Assembly: GCA_024235675.1 (NCBI GenBank)
Contig: JACKLZ010000002.1
Span: forward strand, 186,001 to 250,000
Source of the DNA: Zoogloeaceae bacterium
Lineage (GTDB): Bacteria; Pseudomonadota; Gammaproteobacteria; Burkholderiales; Rhodocyclaceae
Length of the DNA: 64,000 nucleotides
Direction of reading: 5' to 3'
Positions 33,253-42,160 of this stretch are shown here, one piece after another (the stretch's first letter is position 1; each line of letters starts with the position of its first letter). The translations under genes were made by a program, and so were the position numbers. The notes beneath the pieces were generated by a model, which ran no database searches, was not told where the DNA came from, and was given only the letters and a program-made list of their open reading frames with translations.

Positions 33253-35042
33253 CAACGCACTTTGACAAGAGCCATTTCCTGGCCGTCCGGGCTCATTACA
33301 TGTGTCGAGCAGGCCAGGCAGGGATCAAAGGAGTGCAGCGTGCGCAAGATCTCCAGCGGCTGGTCAGCCACCGCCACTGGCGTATTCATGAGCGCGGCCT
33401 CGAAGGCGCCGATCTGCCCCTTTCCGTCGCGCGGGCTGCCGTTCCAGGTGGTGGGCACCACGGCCTGGTAGTTGTCGATCTTGCCATCGCGGATCTTGAT
33501 CCAGTGCCCCAGCGCACCCCGCGGCGCTTCGGTAAAGCCGACGCCTTTGGCTTCTTTCGGCCAGCGGGACGGGTCCCACTTTTCGATATTGGCGGTGTTG
33601 CTGTCGCCGGCCTTGATGTTGGCCATCAGCTTGTCGAAGAAGTAGCGCATCTTGTGCGCGGCCCACGAGGCTTCGAGTCCGCGCGCGGCGGTGCGGCCCA
33701 GCGTTGAGAACAGCGCTTCGAGCGGCAGGCCGAGGTCGGTCAAGAGCTTGTCGGTCGGCTCCTTGAACTCGGGCTTGTTCTGCACATAACCGATGATGTA
33801 GCGCGACAGCGGACCGACCTCCATGGCGTGGCCTTTCCAGCGCGGCGCCTTGATCCAGGAGTACTTGCCCTCTTCGTCCAGCGACTTGATGTTGGTCTTG
33901 GTGCCCTGAGTTTTCGGGCCGAGCGTGAAGTTGGGCTCGGTCTCGCCATCCCAGGGGTGCAGGCCACGGCTCTCGTCGGCGTACTTGTACCAGGAGTGAT
34001 CGACAAACTCCTGGATCTCCGACGGGTCACGCAGATCGACCTCGTGAATCTTGCTCAGATCGCCATTGATGATCGCCCCGCGCGGCAGCAGCAGGTTGCT
34101 GCCCGAGTAGTCGTTGGCCCGATCCGGAATGTCGCCATACGACAGCACCGACATGCTCGACAGGCCGCCGCCGTAGGTCCAGTCCTTGTAAAAACTGGCG
34201 ATCGCTTTCAGGTCGGGCACATACACCTGGTCAATGAACTCGATCGATCGGTCGATGATGCTCTTGACCAGATTCAGCCGCTCCATGTTGATCGCGCCGA
34301 CCGCGCCCGTGCCATCCATGTTGATCGCGCAGGGCATGCCGCCGACCAGCCAGTTGGGGTGCGGGTTCTTGCCGCCAAAAATGGTGTGGATCTTGACGAT
34401 CTCTTTCTGGAAGTCGAGCGCCTCCAGATAGTGCGTGACCGCCATCAGGTTGGCTTCGGGCGGCAGCTTGTAGGCCGGATTGCCCCAGTAGCCGTTCATG
34501 AAGGGGCCGAGCTGGCCGCTCTCCACAAACTTCTTCAGCCGGTTCTGAATATCGCGGAAGTAGCCCGGCGACGACATCGGCCAGTTCGAGATGCTTTGCG
34601 CCAGTGCCGAGGTGGCTTTGGGGTCGGCGGAGAGCGCGCTCACCACATCCACCCAGTCCAGCGCATGCAGATGGTAGAAGTGCACCAGATGGTCATGCAC
34701 CTGCAGCGTGAGCTGCATGATGTTGCGGATCGAGTTCGCGTTATCGGGGATCTCGATGCCCAGCGCGTCTTCGACCGCGCGGCACGAGGTCAGCGCGTGG
34801 GTGCCGGTACACACCCCGCAGATGCGCTCGGTAAAGGCCCAGGCATCGCGCGGATCACGCCCCTTGAGAATCACCTCCAGCCCCCGCCACATGGTGCCGG
34901 TCGACACCGCGTTGCGGATCACGTTGTTGTCGTCGAGGTTCACCTCGACCCGCATATGCCCTTCGATCCGCGTTACCGGATCGACCACCACCCGTTGCCC
35001 GGTGTTGTCGAGCTTGAAGCCCTGCGTCTCATACACACCCAT
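33252..35042 (-). CDS. hoxG: Membrane-bound [NiFe] hydrogenase large subunit HoxG
   Basis: Catalytic subunit of the periplasm-facing uptake hydrogenase, 596 residues. The four nickel ligands are Cys75 and Cys78 (ERICGVCTGTH) and Cys575 and Cys578 (DPCLACSTH). The last 15 residues after His581 (VMSPDGQEMALVKVR) are the tail removed by HoxM. It has no signal peptide and is exported with HoxK by Tat. It starts 2 bases after the hoxK stop. The whole sequence follows the group 1d oxygen-tolerant hydrogenases in length and motifs (inference from motifs only). Confidence 0.95.
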   Translation of the reverse strand: MGVYETQGFKLDNTGQRVVVDPVTRIEGHMRVEVNLDDNNVIRNAVSTGTMWRGLEVILKGRDPRDAWAFTERICGVCTGTHALTSCRAVEDALGIEIPDNANSIRNIMQLTLQVHDHLVHFYHLHALDWVDVVSALSADPKATSALAQSISNWPMSSPGYFRDIQNRLKKFVESGQLGPFMNGYWGNPAYKLPPEANLMAVTHYLEALDFQKEIVKIHTIFGGKNPHPNWLVGGMPCAINMDGTGAVGAINMERLNLVKSIIDRSIEFIDQVYVPDLKAIASFYKDWTYGGGLSSMSVLSYGDIPDRANDYSGSNLLLPRGAIINGDLSKIHEVDLRDPSEIQEFVDHSWYKYADESRGLHPWDGETEPNFTLGPKTQGTKTNIKSLDEEGKYSWIKAPRWKGHAMEVGPLSRYIIGYVQNKPEFKEPTDKLLTDLGLPLEALFSTLGRTAARGLEASWAAHKMRYFFDKLMANIKAGDSNTANIEKWDPSRWPKEAKGVGFTEAPRGALGHWIKIRDGKIDNYQAVVPTTWNGSPRDGKGQIGAFEAALMNTPVAVADQPLEILRTLHSFDPCLACSTHVMSPDGQEMALVKVR

Positions 35043-35044
35043 GA

Positions 35045-36133
35045 TCAGTCCTCTCCCTTCGGCGTATCGATGCCCGTCTTCTGACGGGCGCGGGCCAGCG
35101 CGGTAACTGCGGCGTGCGCGGCCACCGAGGCCCCCACCACCGCAGCGGCTGTGCCACCCACCTTGTCGGCATTGGCCTCAACGCCGAACTGCTTGATGTC
35201 GGTCACCCGGTCATAGAACGAGCCCTTGTCCCAGAAACCATCTTCCGAACAGCCGATACAGCCGTGGCCCGACTGGATCGGGAAGGACACGCCGTCATTC
35301 CAGCGCACCGTCGAACAGGCGTTGTAGGTGGTCGGGCCCTTGCAGCCCATCTTGTAGAGGCAGTAGCCCATGCGCGCCTGGTCGTCGTCCCATTCTTCAA
35401 CGAACTGACCGGCATCGAAGTGCGGGCGGCGATAGCATTTGTCGTGAATGCGCTGGCCGTAAAACATCTTCGGCCGGCCCTGACGATCGAGCTCGGGCAG
35501 CTTGTCGAAAGTCAGCATGTAGGTCACCACCGCCGTCATCACCTCGGCGATCGGCGGGCAGCCCGGCACCTTGATGATCGGCTTGTCGAAGATCACCTTG
35601 TGCACCGGCGTCGCGCGCGTCGGGTTCGGCTTGGCCGCCTGCACGCAACCCCACGACGCACACGAACCCCACGAGATGATCGCCTTGCAGTCCGCCGCCG
35701 TCTCTTTCAGCTTCTCGATGAACGGCCGGCCGCTCTGGATGCAGAACATGCCATCTTCATTTAGCGGCGGATTGCCCTCCACCGCCAGAATGTAATTGCC
35801 CTTGTACTTGCGCTTCACCTCTTCGAGGATCGCCTCGGCCTGATGCCCCGCCGCCGCCATCAGCGTGTCGTCATAGTCGAGCGACAGCATCGACAAGACC
35901 ACATCCTTGGTCAGCGGATGCGCCGAGCGGATGAATGACTCAGAGCAGCAGGTGCACTCCAGCCCATGCAGCCAGATCACCGGCGTGCGCGGCTTGGTCT
36001 CCAAGGCATGTGCGATCTTCGGCGCAAAGGCCGAACCCAGCCCAAGCGACGTGGCAGTCAGCGAACAGAACTTGAGAAAACTGCGGCGCGTAATACCCTG
36101 CCGGCGCAGTACCTCGTAAAAGGTGTCGGTCAT
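35045..36133 (-). CDS. hoxK: Membrane-bound [NiFe] hydrogenase small subunit HoxK, oxygen-tolerant type
   Basis: Fe-S subunit, 362 residues. A Tat signal (TRRSFLKF, residues 15-22) ends with probable cleavage after AHA at residue 43. Six cysteines surround the proximal cluster: Cys60, Cys62 and Cys63 (ECTCC), Cys158 and Cys163 (SCASWGC) and Cys192. With 43 signal residues removed these are 17, 19, 20, 115, 120 and 149, exactly the set that binds the [4Fe-3S] cluster in oxygen-tolerant enzymes. A hydrophobic C-terminal helix (about 320-345) anchors it to HoxZ. Start 36133 has GGGAGA upstream. A sigma-54-like promoter lies about 70 bases upstream. Confidence 0.95.
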   Translation of the reverse strand: MTDTFYEVLRRQGITRRSFLKFCSLTATSLGLGSAFAPKIAHALETKPRTPVIWLHGLECTCCSESFIRSAHPLTKDVVLSMLSLDYDDTLMAAAGHQAEAILEEVKRKYKGNYILAVEGNPPLNEDGMFCIQSGRPFIEKLKETAADCKAIISWGSCASWGCVQAAKPNPTRATPVHKVIFDKPIIKVPGCPPIAEVMTAVVTYMLTFDKLPELDRQGRPKMFYGQRIHDKCYRRPHFDAGQFVEEWDDDQARMGYCLYKMGCKGPTTYNACSTVRWNDGVSFPIQSGHGCIGCSEDGFWDKGSFYDRVTDIKQFGVEANADKVGGTAAAVVGASVAAHAAVTALARARQKTGIDTPKGED

Positions 36134-36203
36134 CGGGGTGTCTCCCTCGTTGGTCTTCTTGACCCCGCCCGCGGGCGCGCGGCGGAACATCGGGAAACAC
36201 CAT

Positions 36204-36219
36204 CACAAGAAGCGTGCCA
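36204..36219 (-). promoter_or_regulatory. Candidate sigma-54 (-24/-12) promoter of hoxKGZ
   Basis: Read on the minus strand: TGGCAC (36219-36214), five bases GCTTC, then TTGTG (36208-36204), against the consensus TGGCAC-N5-TTGCW. Spacing is exact; the -12 element has T in place of C. The predicted start near 36193 leaves a leader of about 60 bases. HoxA, an NtrC-type activator with GAFTGA loop, is encoded in the same cluster, which supports the call. Confidence 0.65.
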
Positions 36220-36248
36220 CCAGCCCCCGCACCGAAAAACCCCCATTC

Positions 36249-36261
36249 AATCAATGGTTTT
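36249..36261. promoter_or_regulatory. IHF-like site upstream of hoxK
   Basis: AATCAATGGTTTT matches the IHF consensus WATCAANNNNTTR except for the last base. It lies 30-40 bases upstream of the -24 element, where IHF is known to bend DNA so an upstream HoxA can reach sigma-54 polymerase. Confidence 0.5.
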
Positions 36262-36379
36262 GCGCTGACCATCCGGATTTCCTGCAAGGCCGATTGGTAA
36301 GCGCGTTTCCACTTTTATCGAACGGTCGGCTAGCCATCACCCGCCCCTGCAACACTCACACCCAAGCGGCGCATGCCCC

Positions 36380-36477
36380 GTAGGGCCGGATTCATCCGGC
36401 CTCGGATGCGCGACACGGCCGTGGCGGGTTGAAACCCGCCCTACGCAGCGGGGCCGTAGGGCCGGATTCATCCGGCC
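36380..36477. repeat. REP cluster upstream of the hoxK promoter
   Basis: Three palindromes in alternating orientation: GTAGGG-tagged GGCCGGATTCATCCGGCC at 36380-36401 and 36456-36477, with GGCGGGTTGAAACCCGCC plus CCTAC at 36423-36444 in between. It fills the space between the hoxK regulatory region and the RTX gene end. Confidence 0.88.
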
Positions 36478-36526
36478 ACCAATGACCGCCCCCAAGCTCC
36501 AGGCACCTCAAACAACCCCACCGTAA

Positions 36527-36583
36527 ACGGCATCTGCCCTGCCACCTATTCAAAATCCGAAAAGGCACAGGGCAGAACGCCGT
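36527..36583 (-). terminator. Large hairpin downstream of the RTX gene
   Basis: ACGGCATCTGCCCTG and CAGGGCAGAACGCCGT face each other around a 26-base loop, an imperfect 14-16 bp stem about 60 bases past the RTX stop. It is the likely 3' end of the RTX transcript. The bases between it and the stop are low-complexity CCAAAC-type repeats. Confidence 0.55.
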
Positions 36584-36640
36584 ATTACCAAACCAAACGA
36601 ACCAACCAAACCAGACACCGGCCCGGCTGGGCGACCAAAC

Positions 36641-39600
36641 TTACTGCCAATTCGCCGCAATCACCCCGCTCAAAGCATCCTGGTAGTTCTGCGGCAAGCT
36701 CGTTTGACCCGCACTCGGCGGCGCAAACGCGGCCATTGCACTGACGAGGTTCTCGACCTGGCTGTCGAGCAACACCTCCCCTCCAGCCAACTCGAACTCA
36801 TCCAGACGATACGCACTACCCGAGTACCAATTGGCAACCCGAACACTATCGGTCGCCCCGACAACACTCACCTCAAGGTCATTGCCCACCTTGCGAAACC
36901 ACAACTGATCGGCTGCGATGCCGGCGTCAAACTTGAGCGCATCCTTGCTGCCGGCCGCGGTGTCGTAGTTGTAGATAGTGTCCTGCCCGTCACCGCGACC
37001 AAACACGTAGGTATCCGAACCGGCATCGCCCGACAGGTAGTCATTGCCCGCACCGCCAACGAGCAGGTCGTTGTCGTTGCCGCCGTACAAGGTGTCGTTG
37101 TTGGAACCACCAACGAGCGTGTCATTACCGTTGCCGCCATACAAGTAGTCGTTGCCGGCACCACCGTCGAGGCTGTCATTACCGTCCTCGCCATGCACCT
37201 GGTCAGATCCGGCACCGCCGCTCAGCGTGTCGTTGCCCGCCTTGCCATACAGATAGTCGTTGCCATCCTGGCCATCGAGCACGTCGTCCGTGGCGTAGCC
37301 ATACAGATAGTCGTTGCCCGCTGTGGCCTGCTGCACCAGCGTCTTGACCGTGGCCACATCCCAGGTCGTGCCGTTCTCGAAGCGGATTTCGTCGACGACG
37401 TACGGACCATTTGCATCCTGGTTGAAATACAACTGCACCGTGAGCTTGTCGGTCGTGCCGATGATCGACAGCACCAGATTGTCGCCCGTACGGCTCAGAC
37501 TCACTTCCGAGGGCAGCAAGCCGCCCGACAGGGCAATGGTGTCGACGCCTGCTCCGGTGTCGTAGTTGTACACCGAGTCCTGCCCGTCACCACGACCGAA
37601 CACGTAGGTGTCCGAGCCGGCATCGCCCGACAGGTAGTCGTTGCCCGCACCGCCGGTGAGCACGTCGTTGTCGTTACCGCCGTACAGGGTGTCATTGTCG
37701 GCACCGCCAATCAGCGTGTCGCTACCGTTGCCGCCATACAGGTAGTCGTTGCCGGCACCTCCGTCGAGGCTGTCGTTGCCGTCCTCGCCATGCACCTGGT
37801 CCGTTCCGGCTCCGCCGCTCAGCGTGTCGTTGCCCGCCTTGCCGTACAGATAGTCATTGCCGTCCTGGCCATCGAGCACGTCGTCCGTGGCGTAGCCATA
37901 CAGAGTGTCGTTGCCCGCTGTGGCCTGCTGTACCAGCGTCTTGACCGTGGCCACATCCCAGGTCGTGCCGTTCTCGAAGCGGATTTCGTCGACGACGTAC
38001 GGACCATTTGCATCCTGGTTGAAATACAACTGCACCGTGAGCTTGTCGGTCGTGCCGATGATCGACAGCACCAGATTGTCGCCCGTACGGCTCAGACTCA
38101 CTTCCGAGGGCAGCAAGCCGCCCGACAGGGCAATGGTGTCGACGCCTGCTCCGGTGTCGTAGTTGTACACCGAGTCCTGCCCGTCACCACGACCGAACAC
38201 GTAGGTGTCCGAGCCGGCATCGCCCGACAGGTAGTCGTTGCCCGCACCGCCGGTGAGCACGTCGTTGTCGTTACCGCCGTACAGGGTGTCATTGTCGGCA
38301 CCGCCAATCAGCGTGTCGCTACCGTTGCCGCCATACAGGTAGTCGTTGCCGGCACCTCCGTCGAGGCTGTCGTTGCCGTCCTCGCCATGCACCTGGTCCG
38401 TTCCGGCTCCGCCGCTCAGCGTGTCGTTGCCCGCCTTGCCGTACAGATAGTCATTGCCGTCCTGGCCATCGAGCACGTCGTCCGTGGCGTAGCCATACAG
38501 AGTGTCGTTGCCCGCTGTGGCCTGCTGTACCAGCGTCTTGACCGTGGCCACATCCCAGGTCGTGCCGTTCTCGAAGCGGATTTCGTCGACGACGTACGGA
38601 CCATTTGCATCCTGGTTGAAATACAACTGCACCGTGAGCTTGTCGGTCGTGCCGATGATCGACAGCACCAGATTGTCGCCCGTACGGCTCAGACTCACTT
38701 CCGAGGGCAGCAAGCCGCCCGACAGGGCAATGGTGTCGACGCCTGCTCCGGTGTCGTAGTTGTACACCGAGTCCTGCCCGTCACCACGACCGAACACGTA
38801 GGTGTCCGAGCCGGCATCGCCCGACAGGTAGTCGTTGCCCGCACCGCCGGTGAGCACGTCGTTGTCGTTACCGCCGTACAGGGTGTCATTGTCGGCACCG
38901 CCAATCAGCGTGTCGCTACCGTTGCCGCCATACAGGTAGTCGTTGCCGGCACCTCCGTCGAGGCTGTCGTTGCCGTCCTCGCCATGCACCTGGTCCGTTC
39001 CGGCTCCGCCGCTCAGCGTGTCGTTGCCGGCTTTGCCGTACAGGTAGTCGTTCCCATCTTGACCGTCGAGCACGTCATCCGTGGCGTAGCCGTACAGCGT
39101 GTCATTGCCGGTCGTGGCCTGCTGTACCAGCGTCTTGACCGTGGCCACATCCCAGCTCGTGCCGTTCTCGAAGCGGATTTCGTCGACGACGTACGGACCA
39201 TTTGCATCCTGGTTGAAATACAACTGCACCGTGAGCTTGTCGGTCGTGCCGATGATCGACAGCACCAGATTGTCGCCCGTACGGCTCAGACTCACTTCCG
39301 AGGGCAGCAAGCCGCCCGACAGGGCAATGGTGTCGACGCCTGCTCCGGTGTCGTAGTTGTACACCGAGTCCTGCCCGTCACCACGACCGAACACGTAGGT
39401 GTCCGAGCCGGCATCGCCCGACAGGTAGTCGTTGCCCGCACCGCCGGTGAGCACGTCGTTGTCGTTACCGCCGTACAGGGTGTCATTGTCGGCACCGCCA
39501 ATCAGCGTGTCGCTACCGTTGCCGCCATACAGGTAGTCGTTGCCGGCACCTCCGTCGAGGCTGTCGTTGCCGTCCTCGCCATGCACCTGGTCCGTTCCGG

Positions 39601-42160
39601 CTCCGCCGTTCAGCGTATCGTCGCCGGCTTTGCCGTACAGGTAGTCGTTCCCATCTTGACCGTCGAGCACGTCATCCGTGGCGTAGCCGTACAGCGTGTC
39701 ATTGCCGGTCGTGGCCTGCTGCACCAGCGTCTTGACCGTAGCCACATCCCAGCTCGTGCCGTTCTCGAAGCGGATCTGATCGACTGCGTACGGGCCGGCG
39801 GCGTCCTGATTGAAATACGACTGCACCGTGAGCTTGTCGGTCGTGCCGTTGATCGACATGATCAAGTTGTCGCCCGAGCGGCTCAGACTCACATCCGAGG
39901 GCAGCAGGCCGCCTGTCAACAAAACGACATCGACATCATTGGCCGACGAAGAATAGTTGCTCACCGTGTCCTGACCGTCACCGCGACCAAACAAATAGGT
40001 ATCCGAACCGGCTTCACCAAACAGATAGTCATTTCCGGCACCGCCGACAATAATGTCGTCGCCATCCCGACCGAAGATATAATCCATACCTTCGCCACCA
40101 ACGAGCAGATCTCCCCCCGCCTTTCCATACAGATAGTCGTTTCCTGCCGACCCGAAAAGCGTACTGTCATTTGACGACGCATTCCCGGTTCCGGAAACAA
40201 ACATCACCGAGAACTGCGCAAGAATGGTCTCAAGAGTGGCATTCCCCGACGCCTCCTGCGCCCATGTTTTCAACAGCTCAATGCCATTCCATCCGGCATT
40301 CAACAGCGTCCCACCATTGCGAGTCAGCTCGATCAGATCGATCAAGGCGTTCTCGGCATCAGCACCGCGATTACTCTCGAACAACGCGCCGAGCGCCGCA
40401 AAGTCAAAGCTGACCCCATTCTCGTCAATCACCAACTCCACCGCATCCAGATACGGCTTGAGGCGGGTTTGGGTCAGCAGGCCTTCGTAGACAGACTGCT
40501 TGAGCGCGTCATAGCTTTGCTGCAAAAAATTCAATTGCTGCTGCGCGTAGGAGATCACCAGCGTGCGCCGGCCGCCCGCCCAGGTCTCGGCGGCGGTGGA
40601 GCCATCTTCGCGCAACCCGACCACATCCATGCTGACCGGGTCGGTCTCCTGCTCGGGGAGGCTGAAGAAGTATTCCCCGTTGAACGCTTCGAGGATGTGC
40701 ATCTTTTGATCCCAGGCGGCGATCAGGTTGCGATAGGCCTCATTGAGCTGCAGGTTGTCTTTGTCCAGCCCGATATAGGCAACCTCGTTCCCGCCGGAAC
40801 CGCCGCTCCCGTCGACCATGAGCGAGTTCAGGTTGTTGGCGCGCGTTTGCGTACCGAAGGCGTCGTAGCGGATGTAGAACGCGCCCGGATCGCGCTCGGC
40901 CAGCGCTTCGGCCATGCCGGTGGTGTCGGCCCAGGCGTCGAGCATTTCGTCGAGCAGCGCCCACTGGGCATCGCGGGTGGTCGCGGCGCTGTACTGGGCG
41001 AGCAGCCCGGCGAGGCGGCTGGACTGGGTGGCCGCTTCACGCAGGTCGCGCACGTTGCCCGAACCCATCATGTTCGGCAGGGCCTGCGCGGTGTCGCTCA
41101 CCGCGATGGTGTCACCAAACTCCCGATAGAAATTGCTGCTGGCGAGGTTCAGGTTGGCGACGGTGCCGGTGGTATTGTCGGTGCGGGTGAAGGTGGCCGT
41201 GGCGGTTTGCTGATTGCCGCCGGCCAGGTTGGTGGTGCTCGCCGTGTCGTTCAGGTCGATCGAGGCGATGCCCGCATCTGTCAGGCTCATCAGCTCGCCC
41301 GCGTCCGACACTCCGTCCTGATCCAGATCGCGCCAAACCTGCACATTGGCAAACTGAGCATCGTTGGCATCGAACACGCCATCGGCATTGCTGTCCAGAT
41401 CGCGCAGGGCATCGAAGCCGTCGACCGCCTTTGTCGCATCCGACTTCACATAGTCGATGCCGAACAACTCCGCGCCGGAATCGATACTTCCGTTGCCGTC
41501 CTTGTCCAGCACCAGCAAACCGTCATCGCCCTTCACCCAACCCGTGCCACGGCGTGTGCCGTCGCCGTTGTGGTCGAAGAGGACGGTGCCGTCGGCGCCG
41601 ATGGTTTCGATGCCGTCACCGTCGAGATCGAGGGCGAGGGGGTCGCGGGGAAAAACGAAGGCCTTAGCCCGATCAAAAAGATCTGACAGCTCAGGATTAA
41701 GCTTTAATACCTCATCTACCAATGTTCCTCCAAATGTTAAATCAAAGGCAAGCCCGAGAGAGTCCCTAATTTGCCGCATGACCATATCAAAAACAATCCC
41801 AGCAGCCTCACCACCGAGATATCCTGCGGTAACCACAACAACAGGAGCCAAGGGGCCTGCAGCAAAAGGAGCAACAGCCGCGGCAATTGCCGCACCAGCA
41901 GCCATCCCCGTTGCACTTCTAGCTGCAGCCTCTATGTCTCCGTTTACTACACTTACCGTCGTTTTAGTCAATTCATTCGACGTTTGATAGACATCAACCG
42001 CCTGTGCGACTGGACCAGCAGCGGTAGTCGCATACTCGATTCCTATGACTTGCGCCTCCCCACTAAGAACACCTCCAACCATTCTGTTATACGCGTTGGT
42101 GGCGAGGGCTTGAGACTCAGCAGCGATAATTCCACTTCGTGTGAATAAAACGTACATCAT
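36641..42160 (-). CDS. Giant RTX calcium-binding protein secreted by type I system
   Basis: A 1839-residue protein for export by the ABC/HlyD pair upstream. Order: a Gly/Ala-rich hydrophobic stretch (about 80-125), a calcium-binding region with ALDLDGDGIETIG and several DxDxDG loops (about 175-300), a helical middle without recognised domain (to about 660), then RTX nonapeptides (GGxGxDxLx) mixed with a FENGTSWDVATVKTLV module. Four units of 199 residues are almost identical. The end lacks further cysteines and should hold the C-terminal secretion signal. Its ATG overlaps the stop of the small membrane protein gene (ATGA) with GGAGG 6 bases upstream. It could be an adhesin, S-layer-like protein or toxin; no catalytic domain is visible. 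Confidence 0.9.
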   Translation of the reverse strand: MMYVLFTRSGIIAAESQALATNAYNRMVGGVLSGEAQVIGIEYATTAAGPVAQAVDVYQTSNELTKTTVSVVNGDIEAAARSATGMAAGAAIAAAVAPFAAGPLAPVVVVTAGYLGGEAAGIVFDMVMRQIRDSLGLAFDLTFGGTLVDEVLKLNPELSDLFDRAKAFVFPRDPLALDLDGDGIETIGADGTVLFDHNGDGTRRGTGWVKGDDGLLVLDKDGNGSIDSGAELFGIDYVKSDATKAVDGFDALRDLDSNADGVFDANDAQFANVQVWRDLDQDGVSDAGELMSLTDAGIASIDLNDTASTTNLAGGNQQTATATFTRTDNTTGTVANLNLASSNFYREFGDTIAVSDTAQALPNMMGSGNVRDLREAATQSSRLAGLLAQYSAATTRDAQWALLDEMLDAWADTTGMAEALAERDPGAFYIRYDAFGTQTRANNLNSLMVDGSGGSGGNEVAYIGLDKDNLQLNEAYRNLIAAWDQKMHILEAFNGEYFFSLPEQETDPVSMDVVGLREDGSTAAETWAGGRRTLVISYAQQQLNFLQQSYDALKQSVYEGLLTQTRLKPYLDAVELVIDENGVSFDFAALGALFESNRGADAENALIDLIELTRNGGTLLNAGWNGIELLKTWAQEASGNATLETILAQFSVMFVSGTGNASSNDSTLFGSAGNDYLYGKAGGDLLVGGEGMDYIFGRDGDDIIVGGAGNDYLFGEAGSDTYLFGRGDGQDTVSNYSSSANDVDVVLLTGGLLPSDVSLSRSGDNLIMSINGTTDKLTVQSYFNQDAAGPYAVDQIRFENGTSWDVATVKTLVQQATTGNDTLYGYATDDVLDGQDGNDYLYGKAGDDTLNGGAGTDQVHGEDGNDSLDGGAGNDYLYGGNGSDTLIGGADNDTLYGGNDNDVLTGGAGNDYLSGDAGSDTYVFGRGDGQDSVYNYDTGAGVDTIALSGGLLPSEVSLSRTGDNLVLSIIGTTDKLTVQLYFNQDANGPYVVDEIRFENGTSWDVATVKTLVQQATTGNDTLYGYATDDVLDGQDGNDYLYGKAGNDTLSGGAGTDQVHGEDGNDSLDGGAGNDYLYGGNGSDTLIGGADNDTLYGGNDNDVLTGGAGNDYLSGDAGSDTYVFGRGDGQDSVYNYDTGAGVDTIALSGGLLPSEVSLSRTGDNLVLSIIGTTDKLTVQLYFNQDANGPYVVDEIRFENGTTWDVATVKTLVQQATAGNDTLYGYATDDVLDGQDGNDYLYGKAGNDTLSGGAGTDQVHGEDGNDSLDGGAGNDYLYGGNGSDTLIGGADNDTLYGGNDNDVLTGGAGNDYLSGDAGSDTYVFGRGDGQDSVYNYDTGAGVDTIALSGGLLPSEVSLSRTGDNLVLSIIGTTDKLTVQLYFNQDANGPYVVDEIRFENGTTWDVATVKTLVQQATAGNDTLYGYATDDVLDGQDGNDYLYGKAGNDTLSGGAGTDQVHGEDGNDSLDGGAGNDYLYGGNGSDTLIGGADNDTLYGGNDNDVLTGGAGNDYLSGDAGSDTYVFGRGDGQDSVYNYDTGAGVDTIALSGGLLPSEVSLSRTGDNLVLSIIGTTDKLTVQLYFNQDANGPYVVDEIRFENGTTWDVATVKTLVQQATAGNDYLYGYATDDVLDGQDGNDYLYGKAGNDTLSGGAGSDQVHGEDGNDSLDGGAGNDYLYGGNGNDTLVGGSNNDTLYGGNDNDLLVGGAGNDYLSGDAGSDTYVFGRGDGQDTIYNYDTAAGSKDALKFDAGIAADQLWFRKVGNDLEVSVVGATDSVRVANWYSGSAYRLDEFELAGGEVLLDSQVENLVSAMAAFAPPSAGQTSLPQNYQDALSGVIAANWQ
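37322..39709 (-). repeat. Four near-identical 597-bp tandem repeats in the RTX gene
   Basis: Period of exactly 597 bases (199 codons), each unit starting at (T/A)GNDTLYGYATDDVLDG and ending FENGT-WDVATVKTLVQQAT. The units differ by only a few bases, mainly at their junctions (Ser or Thr before WDV; DDTLN or NDTLS in the first RTX row). Diverged units flank the array at both ends (to 40150 and 36960). Such identity implies recent duplication or gene conversion and makes assembly copy number uncertain. Confidence 0.92.

Noticed and set aside
37322..39709. Regular spaced repeats that could suggest a CRISPR array
   Set aside because: Repeats are 597 bases long, contiguous and protein-coding; there are no unique spacers and no cas genes.
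36704..40174. 1156-codon open frame on the plus strand
   Set aside because: It is the antisense of the RTX repeats; its own repeats copy the 597-bp period, it lacks a ribosome site, and the minus-strand frame has clear RTX motifs.
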